This document shows, one piece after another, positions 23,086 to 32,123 of a stretch of DNA of 64,000 nucleotides. The stretch covers positions 1-64,000 of the forward strand of contig CAMVFZ010000002.1 in NCBI GenBank assembly GCA_947166905.1. Direction: 5' to 3'. The DNA is from an uncultured Prevotellaceae bacterium. Its GTDB lineage: Bacteria > Bacteroidota > Bacteroidia > Bacteroidales > UBA932. Position 1 is the stretch's first letter. Every line of letters starts with the position of its first letter. Below the pieces are notes generated by a model, which was not told where the DNA came from, did no database searches, and was given only the letters and a program-made list of their open reading frames with translations. Position numbers and translations under genes: made by a program.

Positions 23086-25788
23086 TTAAAGTCTGTTAAC
23101 AAGCAGGATGATGGATACAACTGATGTAACTGCAGACAGGGCTTTCTGTGCCCAGTTCTCCCAGTCTACCTTCTCCTTAGGCTCTGCAGCCTTTTCTATC
23201 CTCTTCTGGTCCATGCTTACGGTAATTACGCTACCGGGTTCAACAGTAGGATAATTCCTGAAGAAGATAAGGGTCTTGCTGGTACTCCTGGTCTGGTAGT
23301 TAGGCATTGTAACAGTAACGCTGTTCTTGTCTGCCATCTTGTGGAAGCCACCAGCGTAGTTCTTGATGTACCAGCCTGCGCTGTGACGACCCTGGAATAC
23401 TATGGTCTTCTTGCTAAGCTCGTACTCGTCCGGAACATACTGGGACATACGGGTACCGATTTCGTAAATGGTAACGGTATTCTCCTGGCGTACGATATTG
23501 ATTACATCGCCTTCCATAAGGATGGGGTCGATCTTCTCTTTACGCTTGTTCTTCATTACATCCTTAACGTTTACACCGATGGGGCCTCTGTCGTTGTAGG
23601 TGCGCATCAGGGTAGCGTAAGGGCTTCTGTCGTCCATAAGACCGCCGGCCTTCTCTATAATCTCTGAAAGGTGGGTCTTGCCGTCGCTGAGTACGTATAC
23701 ACCAGGATAGCGTACACGGCCGTTGATTTCTACTGTACGGCCAAGTGTGAAGTCAGGAATCTGGCGAACTACGATCTGGTCGTAAGGCTGAATCTGGAAA
23801 TTGCTGCTTGCAAGGGTGTAATCCTCGTTAACAGCGATGCTGAGCATCTTGAGTCTGGTCTGGCTGGTTCCGTTGAACTCTACGCGGAATACCTCGATTC
23901 GGCTACGGTCTGCCGCAATTGTAAGGCCGCCAGCCATCTCAATAAGGTCGTGGATATTGAGCGTAGCGTCGTATGCAGTCTTGAAAGGCTCGTTAACTGC
24001 ACCGCTGATGCTAACCTGGCCGATATCGGTATAAAGGCTGTTGTCGTATACATTGAGTCTGTCACCAGGCTGCAGGAACATGTCGCCATCCTTCTTGAGG
24101 GTTACTCTCTTGTACTCCATCTTGTTAGGATTGGTGACGTCCTTGCGGAAGATATAAGCGACAGGGTAGCCTGTGGTCTTCATACCGCCGGCGTATTCGA
24201 TAGCCTGGCTTACGGTCATCTTGTCGTAAAGGCCGAAGATCTTAGAGAAAGGCTGACGTACCTGACCGCTTACTGCGATGGTGTCAAGGTCTCTGTAAGA
24301 AGTCTGTGCAAGCACGGTAACCTTGTCCCTCTTCTGCAGGCGGAAGTCTGCATTGCCCTTTGTGCCAGGGAAGGGAACTGTGAGAACCTCTGAGGTCTCG
24401 TCATCCCTTACACGCTCTACGAATACAAAGTCTGTGCGTGCGCTGTATTTGGGCTTGGCGTTCTCAATCAAAGTCTTGAGGCTGCCGTTGCGGTAAATGT
24501 CGTAGTTGCCGTCATAGTAAACTTCACCCTCGATGGCTACATACTCCTGCAGAGGCTCTGTAGCTGCCTTGATGCGGACGATATCACCGGGGATAAGGTC
24601 TACTCTCTTGCCGCCGGCCATAACCTCGTTAAGGTCATATTCAAGGAATTTCTTTTGGCCGTCGTCGTAACGCTCTACCTGCACGAAGCGGGTGTAAGCG
24701 TCTGCCTTGAGGCCACCGGCAAGTTTGATGAGCTTGAGGAGGTCTTCGCCTTCTACCATCTCATAACGCATAGGACGGTTGACTGCGCCTTCAATCTTTA
24801 CGATCTTCTGTGCAACGGGAACGAAGATAACGTCACCGTTCTGAACATCGTATACGCTGCCGCCGGGGTTGGTCATATAGGAGTAAAGGTCCAGACGATG
24901 GGTCTTGCCGCTGCGTGAGAGCTGGATGTTACGGATGGAACCTATCTCGGTAGGACCGTCGGCTGCTGTAAGAGCGTTGAATGCGGTATTGAGAGCGCTG
25001 ATGGTATAGCCACCCTGTACGTTAACTTCTCCGAAGATGCTTACAGAAACTGTACGTGCCGTGGTGATGGTAACGGCAATCTGGTCTTTGTTGAAGGAGA
25101 AGTGCTGTGACAGCTTGCTGCGGATGGCCTCGCGTGCCTGGCGGATTGTCATTCCCTTAAGGAAGATCTTGCTTGATCCGGCGGGCTGGATGGAACCATC
25201 TGCTGCGATGCGCTGGTGAATTTCTGTCTGTGAAGAACCGAAGATGGAGATGTGAACCTCGTCCCCGTCGCCAAGTACATAGGTATCAGGGGCCTGAGCG
25301 CCGTCGGTGGTACGGAAGACGTCAAGAGCCTTGTTCTTGAAGATGGCGTGGCCGTAAATAGCGTTGGTATCGGCAACTTCATTGGCTGCTTCCTCCAATA
25401 TGGCTTTGTTATCGGCCTCTACCTTGGCTTCATTTGTTGTGGTCTCGGCTGCTGTGAGATTAGGATTGAGGATCTCAAGGCCAACCTTTACGGAATCAGG
25501 AGTCTGCTGGTATGCTCCGTTTGCTCCGAAGGGCACGTAAGTTCCATTTGCCTTCTCTGCCTGCATCTGGTTCAGGATATCCATGACCCTGCTCTGATAG
25601 TTAGCGTATTCTGAAGGTGCGATTGCATCTACATTAATGCCGTTCTGCATCAGGCGGCTGCGAACCTCAGTTTCATTGAGGCCGCGTTTTGCGAGCTCTG
25701 TGCTGACGAGGCTCATGATAGAACCAGACTGTGCATATGCCGTCACAAGCAGCATACTGCACAATAGCGAAGTTAGAATTTTTCTCAT
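23086..25788 (-). CDS. SLBB-domain polysaccharide export outer-membrane protein (OPX)
   Basis: A 900-residue Wza-like export protein. The signal peptide (to about residue 19, TAYAQ) precedes an Asn/Glu-rich region, the Poly_export domain (about 160-240, YVLGDGDEVHISIFGSSQTE and GMTIRQAREAIRSKL) and a series of roughly six SLBB domains recognisable by G-x-V-x-x-P-x...YE patterns (NRPMRYEMVEGEDLLKLIKL, VRQPFSKIFGLYDKMTVSQA, VNEPFKTAYDATLNIHDLIE). A C-terminal hydrophobic helix (ALSAVTSVVSIILLVNRL) may span the outer membrane. It is larger than E. coli Wza (about 380) because of the repeated SLBB domains, as is usual in Bacteroidota. Confidence 0.9.
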   Translation of the reverse strand: MRKILTSLLCSMLLVTAYAQSGSIMSLVSTELAKRGLNETEVRSRLMQNGINVDAIAPSEYANYQSRVMDILNQMQAEKANGTYVPFGANGAYQQTPDSVKVGLEILNPNLTAAETTTNEAKVEADNKAILEEAANEVADTNAIYGHAIFKNKALDVFRTTDGAQAPDTYVLGDGDEVHISIFGSSQTEIHQRIAADGSIQPAGSSKIFLKGMTIRQAREAIRSKLSQHFSFNKDQIAVTITTARTVSVSIFGEVNVQGGYTISALNTAFNALTAADGPTEIGSIRNIQLSRSGKTHRLDLYSYMTNPGGSVYDVQNGDVIFVPVAQKIVKIEGAVNRPMRYEMVEGEDLLKLIKLAGGLKADAYTRFVQVERYDDGQKKFLEYDLNEVMAGGKRVDLIPGDIVRIKAATEPLQEYVAIEGEVYYDGNYDIYRNGSLKTLIENAKPKYSARTDFVFVERVRDDETSEVLTVPFPGTKGNADFRLQKRDKVTVLAQTSYRDLDTIAVSGQVRQPFSKIFGLYDKMTVSQAIEYAGGMKTTGYPVAYIFRKDVTNPNKMEYKRVTLKKDGDMFLQPGDRLNVYDNSLYTDIGQVSISGAVNEPFKTAYDATLNIHDLIEMAGGLTIAADRSRIEVFRVEFNGTSQTRLKMLSIAVNEDYTLASSNFQIQPYDQIVVRQIPDFTLGRTVEINGRVRYPGVYVLSDGKTHLSEIIEKAGGLMDDRSPYATLMRTYNDRGPIGVNVKDVMKNKRKEKIDPILMEGDVINIVRQENTVTIYEIGTRMSQYVPDEYELSKKTIVFQGRHSAGWYIKNYAGGFHKMADKNSVTVTMPNYQTRSTSKTLIFFRNYPTVEPGSVITVSMDQKRIEKAAEPKEKVDWENWAQKALSAVTSVVSIILLVNRL

Positions 25789-25820
25789 ATCTTTGGTTAA
25801 TTTTTTGCCAATTTAACACA

Positions 25821-25851
25821 CAAAGTTATCAATTATTATCAATAATTGCAA
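25821..25851 (-). promoter_or_regulatory. Promoter of the OPX-Wzz operon
   Basis: On the minus strand TAACTTTG (25828 to 25821) is preceded, 20 bases upstream, by TTG (25851 to 25849). It lies in the 71-base gap after the LTA-synthase-like gene, giving a leader of about 25-30 bases. Confidence 0.6.
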
Positions 25852-25859
25852 GAGTTTGT

Positions 25860-27884
25860 CTATTTGTTGGCACTCTGGTAGAATATGATGGCTTCGCGGA
25901 GAAGATTTGACAGAACATCCTCAGGCACGTTTTTGCCGTAGGTCAACTGCTCAACCTTGCGGACGGGAGACAGAACGGTCAGTACGCCATCGGCATAATA
26001 ACCAAGGTCCTGATAGGTGGCCATGAAGGCCCTTTCCTTGAAGTCGGGGGCCAGAATATCCTGTCCGTAGAACTGCGAATCGTATGAGAAATGCAGCATA
26101 GAAAGCAGTGTAGGCATCAAATCTATCTGTGAGCATACCTTGTCTACTGCGGCCGGTTCAACGAAGCCGGGGCTGTAGATTATGGCAGGGATGTGATAGC
26201 ATTCCAGGGGCAGTGAGGTCTTGCCTGCGGATGATGCGCAGTGGTCGGCCAATATTACAAAGACTGTTTCCGGGAACCAGGGCTTCGTAGAGGCATCGGC
26301 CAGGAATTTACCTATTGCCCAGTCTGTATATTTGACGGCGGCGCGGCGGCTCATGGGGTTGCCGTCGTACTGGATCCTGCCCTCTGGGTATGTGTAAGGC
26401 CGATGGTTGGAGATGGTCATTATATGGCCGAAGAACGGCTCCCCAGCTGCGTAGGAGGCATCGAATCTGCCGATGGCTTCACGGTATGAGTCCTCGTCCG
26501 ATGTGCCCCAGATATTGGAGAATACGATGGCTTCCTTGTCATAGGTTTTCTTGTCTTCTATGCTGTAGCCGCAGGCTCCGAAGAAGGTTCCCATGTTGTC
26601 GAAGTAACTGTCTCCGCCGTAGATGAAGGAGGTCTTGTAGCCTCTTTCCTGAAGTATTTTGCCTACAGAGAAGAAGTCCTGCATCTGAGGCCTTTTTACA
26701 AGGCTTTCGCCGGCTGCGGGCGGCAGGCTAAGCGTTACGGCTTCAAGGCCGCGGACGGTCCTGTTGCCGGTGGCGTAAAGGCTGTCAAATACAAGGCCGT
26801 GGGTGGCCAGGCTGTCAAGGTTGGGTGTGATTCCGTCCTCGCAGCCATAGCGGGCCAGGTATTCTGCGCTCATGCTTTCGATGGTGATAAGCACAACGTT
26901 CTTGCGGAGTTCCGGCAGGCTGTCGCGAATGGCCTGGATGCCGTCCTGATCCTGCTTGCAGAGCTCTTTTTTGCCGGCGGAAACTTCTTCTTCCGGTAGC
27001 ATTTTATAGAACTGCTCGTAGTCCAGTTCGTTGGACATAAAGGCTTCCATAAAGTCCCAGCAGCCGTTTTGCTGGATTTGTGTGGCAAAAAGGTTGTCGC
27101 TTCCAAAGTTCCTGTAGCCGTTGTGCAGCCACAGGCAGGCAACGATGCATGAAACTACCATCGTACCTGCGTGTACAAGCCATCTGCGCCATGATTCCAC
27201 TCCGCTGGCGGATATATCTTTGCCGCGTATCATCAGCCAGCATATACCCCCTGCGATAAGCATCATCGCCGATATCATCCATCCCATCGGATAGGATTCA
27301 AATATATTGCCGATGACTTCGTTGGTATAGACCAGATAGTCTACGGCGATAAAGTTGAATCGGACTCCGAATTCGCTCCAGAACACTACCTCGCTAAAGG
27401 CGATGGTTATGGCTATGCAGGAATAAAGCATCATCATTATGTAGATGGATACTTTACGCCATACGGCGCGGACTGCGGGGACAAAGAGTTTGATGCTGAA
27501 GCAGGCTGTCAGGAATATAAGTACTGCATTGACTATGCGGGGGAGGGGGCCTCCGTATTCATCGGTGATGTCGTTGCAGAGTACTATATACAGCGTCAGT
27601 AGCAGCAGGGCGCCCCATACAATGTAGCCTGTCGGTTTTTTGTATTTGGCGTCCGTCAGGAAACTGTAAAAGATGAAGGCGGGCACCAGGGCTATTGCGG
27701 TGAATGCCACATCGTTAAGTATGCCCAGGACAAGGATTTTGATCCAGTCCCAGAGGCCCCAGTCTACAACCGTCAGCGGATGGAGTACCAGGGCGATTCT
27801 TATTATGAAGCCAAGAATCAGGGTCAGTGCCAGAAATCTAGGGCCAAAAAATGAAAACCAGTCTTTTACAGTTTCTTTTCTCAT
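25860..27884 (-). CDS. LTA-synthase-like membrane phosphatase/sulfatase-superfamily enzyme
   Basis: A 674-residue protein with five N-terminal membrane segments (about residues 15-260) and an extracytoplasmic alkaline-phosphatase-superfamily domain. LITIESMSAEYLARYG holds the metal-binding Glu, ATGNRTVRGLEAV the catalytic Thr, and VFVILADHCASSAGK the metal-binding Asp and His. In Firmicutes LtaS polymerises glycerol phosphate; in Gram-negatives relatives add phosphoglycerol or phosphoethanolamine to glycans or lipids. Here the substrate is unknown. It starts 2 bases after pyrB and so appears to be the last gene of the pyrimidine operon, an odd functional neighbour. Confidence 0.87.
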   Translation of the reverse strand: MRKETVKDWFSFFGPRFLALTLILGFIIRIALVLHPLTVVDWGLWDWIKILVLGILNDVAFTAIALVPAFIFYSFLTDAKYKKPTGYIVWGALLLLTLYIVLCNDITDEYGGPLPRIVNAVLIFLTACFSIKLFVPAVRAVWRKVSIYIMMMLYSCIAITIAFSEVVFWSEFGVRFNFIAVDYLVYTNEVIGNIFESYPMGWMISAMMLIAGGICWLMIRGKDISASGVESWRRWLVHAGTMVVSCIVACLWLHNGYRNFGSDNLFATQIQQNGCWDFMEAFMSNELDYEQFYKMLPEEEVSAGKKELCKQDQDGIQAIRDSLPELRKNVVLITIESMSAEYLARYGCEDGITPNLDSLATHGLVFDSLYATGNRTVRGLEAVTLSLPPAAGESLVKRPQMQDFFSVGKILQERGYKTSFIYGGDSYFDNMGTFFGACGYSIEDKKTYDKEAIVFSNIWGTSDEDSYREAIGRFDASYAAGEPFFGHIMTISNHRPYTYPEGRIQYDGNPMSRRAAVKYTDWAIGKFLADASTKPWFPETVFVILADHCASSAGKTSLPLECYHIPAIIYSPGFVEPAAVDKVCSQIDLMPTLLSMLHFSYDSQFYGQDILAPDFKERAFMATYQDLGYYADGVLTVLSPVRKVEQLTYGKNVPEDVLSNLLREAIIFYQSANK

Positions 27885-27886
27885 GG

Positions 27887-28984
27887 CTATTTTATTTTAG
27901 CGTCGCAGTAACAGCAGCGCAGGGTACCGGATTCGGTGCGATGGAAGCGGTAGGGTGCGTGCTCGTTGTTGCATATGCATTTACGGTTCGTGCAGCGGAG
28001 GCCTGCGTATTCAGGGGCGCTGTCCGGGGTTATTGTTTCTGTGGGTTGGGGATTTGCGTGGGTAGGGTCGTCCTTCCATTCCAATAATTTGGTAATGAGG
28101 GCCATACGTACGAATTTGCCGTTTTCTACCTGGCGGAAGTATGCTGCGCGGGGGTCTGCATCAACCTCTGTGAGAATCTCGTTTACGCGCGGTAGAGGGT
28201 GCAGTACGGCCATCTTTTCTTTGGCGAGGGCCATTTTCTTTGCGTCCAGTACGAAGCTGTCTTTAACGCGGTCGAATTCGTCCATGTCAAGGAAGCGCTC
28301 CTGCTGTACGCGTGTCATGTAGAGTACGTCAAGTTCAGGCATAACTTCTTCCATGGTGCTGACTTCGCGGTATTTGATGCCCAGGCGGTCGCAGACGTCC
28401 TGTTTGATATAGTCAGGGAGTTTGAGCTCGTCGGGGGCGATGAGTATTACGTTGATGTCTTTGTAGCGGGAGAGGGCCTTGATTAGTGAGTGTACTGTAC
28501 GGCCGAATTTAAGGTCTCCGCAGAAGCCGATGGTGATGCCGTCTACATGACCCAGTTCACGTGTGATGGTCAGGAGGTCTGTAAGCGTCTGTGTGGGGTG
28601 GCTGTGGGAGCCGTCGCCTGCGTTGATAATGGGCACGCGGCTAACTTCTGTGGCGTATTGCTGGGCGCCTTCGATGTGGTGGCGCATAGCGATGATATCG
28701 GCAAAACAACCTACTACGCGTACGGTGTCCTGTACTGTTTCTCCTTTGCTTGCGGAGCTGTTTTTGGCGTCAGAGAAGCCTAGGACGTTGCCTCCGAGTT
28801 CCATCATTGCCGATGTGAAGCTGAGTCTTGTACGGGTACTGGGCTCGTAGAACAGGGTGGCCAGCTTTTTATGGGCCATTATGTCCTGATATTTTTCTTT
28901 GTTGGCGATGATGTCCTGTGCCAGGGCGATGATCTGGTCGGTCTCCTGTTTGGAGAGGTCCATCGGATCGATTAGATGTTTCAT
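27887..28984 (-). CDS. pyrB: Aspartate carbamoyltransferase with fused PyrI-type zinc ribbon
   Basis: A 365-residue enzyme from ATG 28984 (the track adds 25 residues that overlap pyrE's end). It condenses carbamoyl phosphate and aspartate. The carbamoyl-phosphate loop FYEPSTRTRLSF, HPTQTLTDL and HPLPRVNEI (aspartate side) are intact, and the catalytic part ends near residue 312. After a Pro/Thr-rich linker, residues 329-365 read LRCTNRKCICNN...LRCCYCDAKIK: CxxxxC followed by CxxC, the zinc ribbon of the regulatory chain PyrI. PyrI's nucleotide-binding allosteric domain is absent, and no separate pyrI lies in this operon. The enzyme probably lost CTP/ATP control while keeping an assembly ribbon. 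Confidence 0.93.
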   Translation of the reverse strand: MKHLIDPMDLSKQETDQIIALAQDIIANKEKYQDIMAHKKLATLFYEPSTRTRLSFTSAMMELGGNVLGFSDAKNSSASKGETVQDTVRVVGCFADIIAMRHHIEGAQQYATEVSRVPIINAGDGSHSHPTQTLTDLLTITRELGHVDGITIGFCGDLKFGRTVHSLIKALSRYKDINVILIAPDELKLPDYIKQDVCDRLGIKYREVSTMEEVMPELDVLYMTRVQQERFLDMDEFDRVKDSFVLDAKKMALAKEKMAVLHPLPRVNEILTEVDADPRAAYFRQVENGKFVRMALITKLLEWKDDPTHANPQPTETITPDSAPEYAGLRCTNRKCICNNEHAPYRFHRTESGTLRCCYCDAKIK

Positions 28985-28998
28985 GGTGTGCCGATATT

Positions 28999-29628
28999 TT
29001 ATTTTATCCAACTTTCGTCTGAGGGGTTGTCGCGGAATTTGAGGATGCGGTCTTTCCACTGGGGTGCTATGCGTCCTTCTGCTACTGCTACTTCTACCAG
29101 GGCGTCAAGGTTGCTTAGGGAGTGGTTTACGGTGCCTGCTGCGGCGATGCGTTCAAGGCCTTTCTTCATTCCGTATGTAAAGATACTAACTATTCCCAGA
29201 ACTTGTGCTCCTGCTTCGCGTAATGCTTCTACTACTTCTATTGCGCTGCCTCCGGTGGAGATTAGGTCTTCGATTACTACTACCTTGGTGCCAGGGTCCA
29301 TTTTGCCTTCGATGCGGTTGGTGCGGCCGTGGGTTTTGGCTTCGCCGCGGACGTAGCCCATGGGGAGGTTAAGTAGTGTGGCGGTCATTGCTGCGTGGGC
29401 GATTCCTGCTGTGGATGTGCCCATGAGCATTTGGCAGTCAGGGTGATACTTCTTTACTAGTTCTGCGAGTCCGGCTTCTACTTTGTCTCTTGTTGCTGGG
29501 GCGGAGAGGGTAAGGCGGTTGTCGCAGTAGATTGGGCTTTTGATTCCGCTGGCCCAGGTGAAGGGTTCTTCGGGTCTTAGGAATACTGCTCCAATGCTCA
29601 GGAGTTCATGTGCTATTACTTTTTCCAT
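28999..29628 (-). CDS. pyrE: Orotate phosphoribosyltransferase
   Basis: A 209-residue PyrE that forms orotidine 5'-phosphate from orotate and PRPP. The PRPP-binding signature VVVIEDLISTGGSAIEVV is at about residues 117-134, with an N-terminal GAVFLRPEEPFTWASGIKSP that binds orotate and the flexible-loop region YVRGEAKTHGRTNRIEG. It starts 15 bases after pyrF's stop and is followed 14 bases later by pyrB. Length is normal for the family. Confidence 0.95.
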   Translation of the reverse strand: MEKVIAHELLSIGAVFLRPEEPFTWASGIKSPIYCDNRLTLSAPATRDKVEAGLAELVKKYHPDCQMLMGTSTAGIAHAAMTATLLNLPMGYVRGEAKTHGRTNRIEGKMDPGTKVVVIEDLISTGGSAIEVVEALREAGAQVLGIVSIFTYGMKKGLERIAAAGTVNHSLSNLDALVEVAVAEGRIAPQWKDRILKFRDNPSDESWIK

Positions 29629-29643
29629 ATAGTTAGTACTTTT

Positions 29644-30345
29644 TTAGTCGGCGAATTCTTGGAGGCAGCGGGTGTAGGATGCGAGGGGGTCGGGGGAGGC
29701 GGTGATGGGGCGGCCGACTACGATGAAGTCGGAGCCTATCTGGCGGGCCTTGGCGGGGGTGGTGATGCGAACCTGATCGTCGGTAGCGGCATCGGCAAAG
29801 CGGATACCGGGGGTGACGGTTAGGAAGCTGGCGCCGCAGGCGTCCTTGACCATGGCGGCCTCAAGGGGGGAGCAGACTACTCCGTCAAGGCCGGCGGCCT
29901 TGGCGTTCTGCGCGTATTTTACTATTGTTTCGTTTATGCTGGGGCCTATAAGCAGCTGATTGTGAAGTACTTCCTCTGAGGTTGAGGTGAGCTGCGTTAC
30001 GGCGATGAGTAGCGGGCGGGTGCCGTCGGGGCGGGTGAGGCCTTCAAGGGCTGCTTCCATCATGGCGATGCCGCCGCCGGCGTGTACGTTTACCAGGTCT
30101 ACGTCAAGGCCGGAGAGTACGGACATGGCTTTGCGGACGGTGTTTGGGATGTCGTGAAGTTTAAGGTCCAGGAAGATTTTGTGGCCGCGGGCTTTGATTT
30201 GGCGGACGATGTCGGGGCCGGCGGCGTAAAAGAGTTCCATGCCTATTTTTACGAAGGGTTTCCTGCCGCCTTGGAACTTGTCCAGGAAGGCTAGGGTGGC
30301 TTCTGCGCTGCTAAAATCGCAGGCTATTATTACGTCTCTTTCCAT
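29644..30345 (-). CDS. pyrF: Orotidine-5'-phosphate decarboxylase
   Basis: A 233-residue group I PyrF from the ATG at 30345 (the track used a TTG two codons upstream); it converts OMP to UMP. The catalytic DLKLHDIPNTV is present, with IIACDFSS at the N terminus and VTPGIRF...DFIVVGRPIT near the C terminus for phosphate binding. It is separated from pyrD by a 140-base gap that holds structured element B, the only large gap in this otherwise tight operon. Confidence 0.95.
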   Translation of the reverse strand: MERDVIIACDFSSAEATLAFLDKFQGGRKPFVKIGMELFYAAGPDIVRQIKARGHKIFLDLKLHDIPNTVRKAMSVLSGLDVDLVNVHAGGGIAMMEAALEGLTRPDGTRPLLIAVTQLTSTSEEVLHNQLLIGPSINETIVKYAQNAKAAGLDGVVCSPLEAAMVKDACGASFLTVTPGIRFADAATDDQVRITTPAKARQIGSDFIVVGRPITASPDPLASYTRCLQEFAD

Positions 30346-30361
30346 ATTCAAATTTTCAAAT

Positions 30362-30478
30362 CATCTGTGTCTATTCCAAAACCGTCTCACTTCGTTCGAC
30401 CCCACCATTCGCTATAGCTCATGGTCCCCCCTCTTACATCGCCGAGGGTGGCATGGGTTTATGGAATAGACACAGATG
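30362..30478 (-). ncRNA. Structured element, copy B, between pyrD and pyrF
   Basis: CATCTGTGTCTATTCCA (30362-30378) and its exact complement (30462-30478) form a 17-bp stem, continued by a TAAACC/GGTTT-type pairing. Read on the minus strand, the direction of pyr transcription, the core is GGGGGGACCATGAGC, TATAGCGA, ATGGTGGGG, followed by GAAC...AGTG; it aligns with copy A. The stem sequences of A and B are unrelated, yet each is fully paired. It fills almost the entire pyrD-pyrF gap. Confidence 0.6.
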
Positions 30479-30485
30479 CTCATTC

Positions 30486-31400
30486 TTATACTACCTTAAT
30501 GATATCCTTTATGGATTCAATATTTAGATCTTCTAATTTGTCGGGCAGAGCCTCTATTATTTCGGGGCAGGCGAAGGGGTTGCGGAGGTTTTCTGCGCCG
30601 ACTTGGACGGCGGTGGCGCCGGCCATCATCATTTCAATGACGTCTTCTGCGCTGGCAACGCCGCCGCAGCCCATTACGGGAATCTTGCAGGCGTGGGCTA
30701 CCTGGTAGACCATGCGCAGGGCTACCGGGAAAACTGCGCGGCCTGAGTAACCGCCCATAGTGTTGGCTATCACGGGTTTACGCTGCTTGATGTCAATGCG
30801 CATGCCCAGGAAGGTGTTTACCAGGGTAAGGCCGTCGGCGCCGGCGTCTTCGCAGGCGCGGGCGATGGCTACTATGTCCGTTACGTTGGGGCTGAGCTTG
30901 ATGAATACGGGCTTGTTTTTGCAAACCGACTTTACAGCCCGAGTGACATCGGCGGCGGCATCGGGACTAGTGCCGAAGGCCATTCCTCCGTTGTGTACGT
31001 TGGGGCAGGAGATGTTTACTTCTATAATGTCTATGCCCTCGCATGCGTCGGCTTTGGCGCAGCAGGTGCGGTATTCGTCTATGGAGAAGCCGCTGATGTT
31101 GGCGATTATGCAGCCGTCGTAGACTTTGCGCAGGGCGGGGACTTTCTGGCTTACCAGGGCATCGATTCCGGGGTTCTGGAGGCCTACGGAGTTGATCATT
31201 CCGTCATGGCATTCGGCTACGCGCGGGGTAGGGTTTCCGTAGCGGGGCTCCAGGGTGGTTCCTTTAAGGGAGATTCCGCCCAGGATGTTAAGGTTAAAGC
31301 TGTCTGCCAGCTCAAGGCCAAAACCGAAGGTGCCGCTTGCGGGTACTACCGGGTTGGCGAGCTTGATTCCGCAGAGTTCTATTGACAGGTCTTTTACCAT
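30486..31400 (-). CDS. pyrD: Dihydroorotate dehydrogenase, catalytic subunit (class 1B)
   Basis: A 304-residue FMN enzyme oxidising dihydroorotate to orotate. Start at ATG 31400 (MVKDLSIELCGIKLANP) overlaps the end of pyrK by 7 bases; the track start is 13 codons too early. GGISLKGTTLEPRYGNPTPR is the substrate/FMN loop and VNISCPNVHNGG holds the catalytic Cys typical of class 1. Its partnership with PyrK, encoded next to it, makes it the NAD-dependent 1B form acting in the cytoplasm. Confidence 0.95.
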   Translation of the reverse strand: MVKDLSIELCGIKLANPVVPASGTFGFGLELADSFNLNILGGISLKGTTLEPRYGNPTPRVAECHDGMINSVGLQNPGIDALVSQKVPALRKVYDGCIIANISGFSIDEYRTCCAKADACEGIDIIEVNISCPNVHNGGMAFGTSPDAAADVTRAVKSVCKNKPVFIKLSPNVTDIVAIARACEDAGADGLTLVNTFLGMRIDIKQRKPVIANTMGGYSGRAVFPVALRMVYQVAHACKIPVMGCGGVASAEDVIEMMMAGATAVQVGAENLRNPFACPEIIEALPDKLEDLNIESIKDIIKVV

Positions 31401-32122
31401 ATTATGTCCTCCTTTTTGAATACGGGGCCGTCTTTGCATACGCGTTTGGTGCCGGCGGCGGTATGGATGCTGCAGCAGTAGCAGAAGCCGGCTCCGCAGC
31501 CCATGCGCTCTTCAAGGCTGGCCTCTCCGCTGCCCTCAAGGGCGCCGCAGACTGCGCGCATCATCACCATCGGTCCGCAGGTGTAGAAGAAGTCGTAGTT
31601 AGGTTTCATGGCCGATATGGCATCGGTCACAAAGCCTTTGATGCCTGCCGATCCGTCCAGTGTGGCCAGCTCAAAGCTGTCGCACAGGGCCTTGTACTCG
31701 TCGACCAGGACAATCTCGTCGGCCTTGTTGAAGCCAAGCACTACGTTTACTTTCTTGCCCTGGGCTTTCAGTTTCTTTGCCAAAAGGTAGAGCGGGGCTG
31801 CGCCAAGTCCTCCGGCAACCAGAAGGGCCTCTTCCTTGCAGGCATCGGCATCAAATCCGCGGCCAAGGCCTGTCAGGACGCCGATTTTGGAGCCTTCGGG
31901 AAGGTCGGCCAGAAAGGCGGTTCCTTTGCCTACGGTCTTGTAATACAGCGTGATCCGGCCTTCCTCTGCGTCGCAAACCGATATCGGCCTGCGAAGATAA
32001 AAGCCCGGAATCTCCAGATTTACGAACTCGCCATCCACCAGGCCTTCGCCCTCCAGTACCAGTTTATAGGTCTTGGTAGCCACCAGCCTGTTCTCTGCAA
32101 TCGTATAACTCTGTTTCTTCAT
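31394..32122 (-). CDS. pyrK: Dihydroorotate dehydrogenase electron-transfer subunit
   Basis: A 242-residue FAD and [2Fe-2S] protein that passes electrons from PyrD to NAD. Start at ATG 32122, just after carB's stop; the track adds 11 residues. FAD is bound by FYLRRPISVCD, NAD by LVAGGLGAAPLYLLAK, and the cluster by MGCGAGFCYCC...KRVCKDGPVF. The cysteine spacing contains an extra Cys (CYCC). The FxGPVF tail is typical. Confidence 0.93.
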   Translation of the reverse strand: MKKQSYTIAENRLVATKTYKLVLEGEGLVDGEFVNLEIPGFYLRRPISVCDAEEGRITLYYKTVGKGTAFLADLPEGSKIGVLTGLGRGFDADACKEEALLVAGGLGAAPLYLLAKKLKAQGKKVNVVLGFNKADEIVLVDEYKALCDSFELATLDGSAGIKGFVTDAISAMKPNYDFFYTCGPMVMMRAVCGALEGSGEASLEERMGCGAGFCYCCSIHTAAGTKRVCKDGPVFKKEDIIW

Positions 32123-32123
32123 A

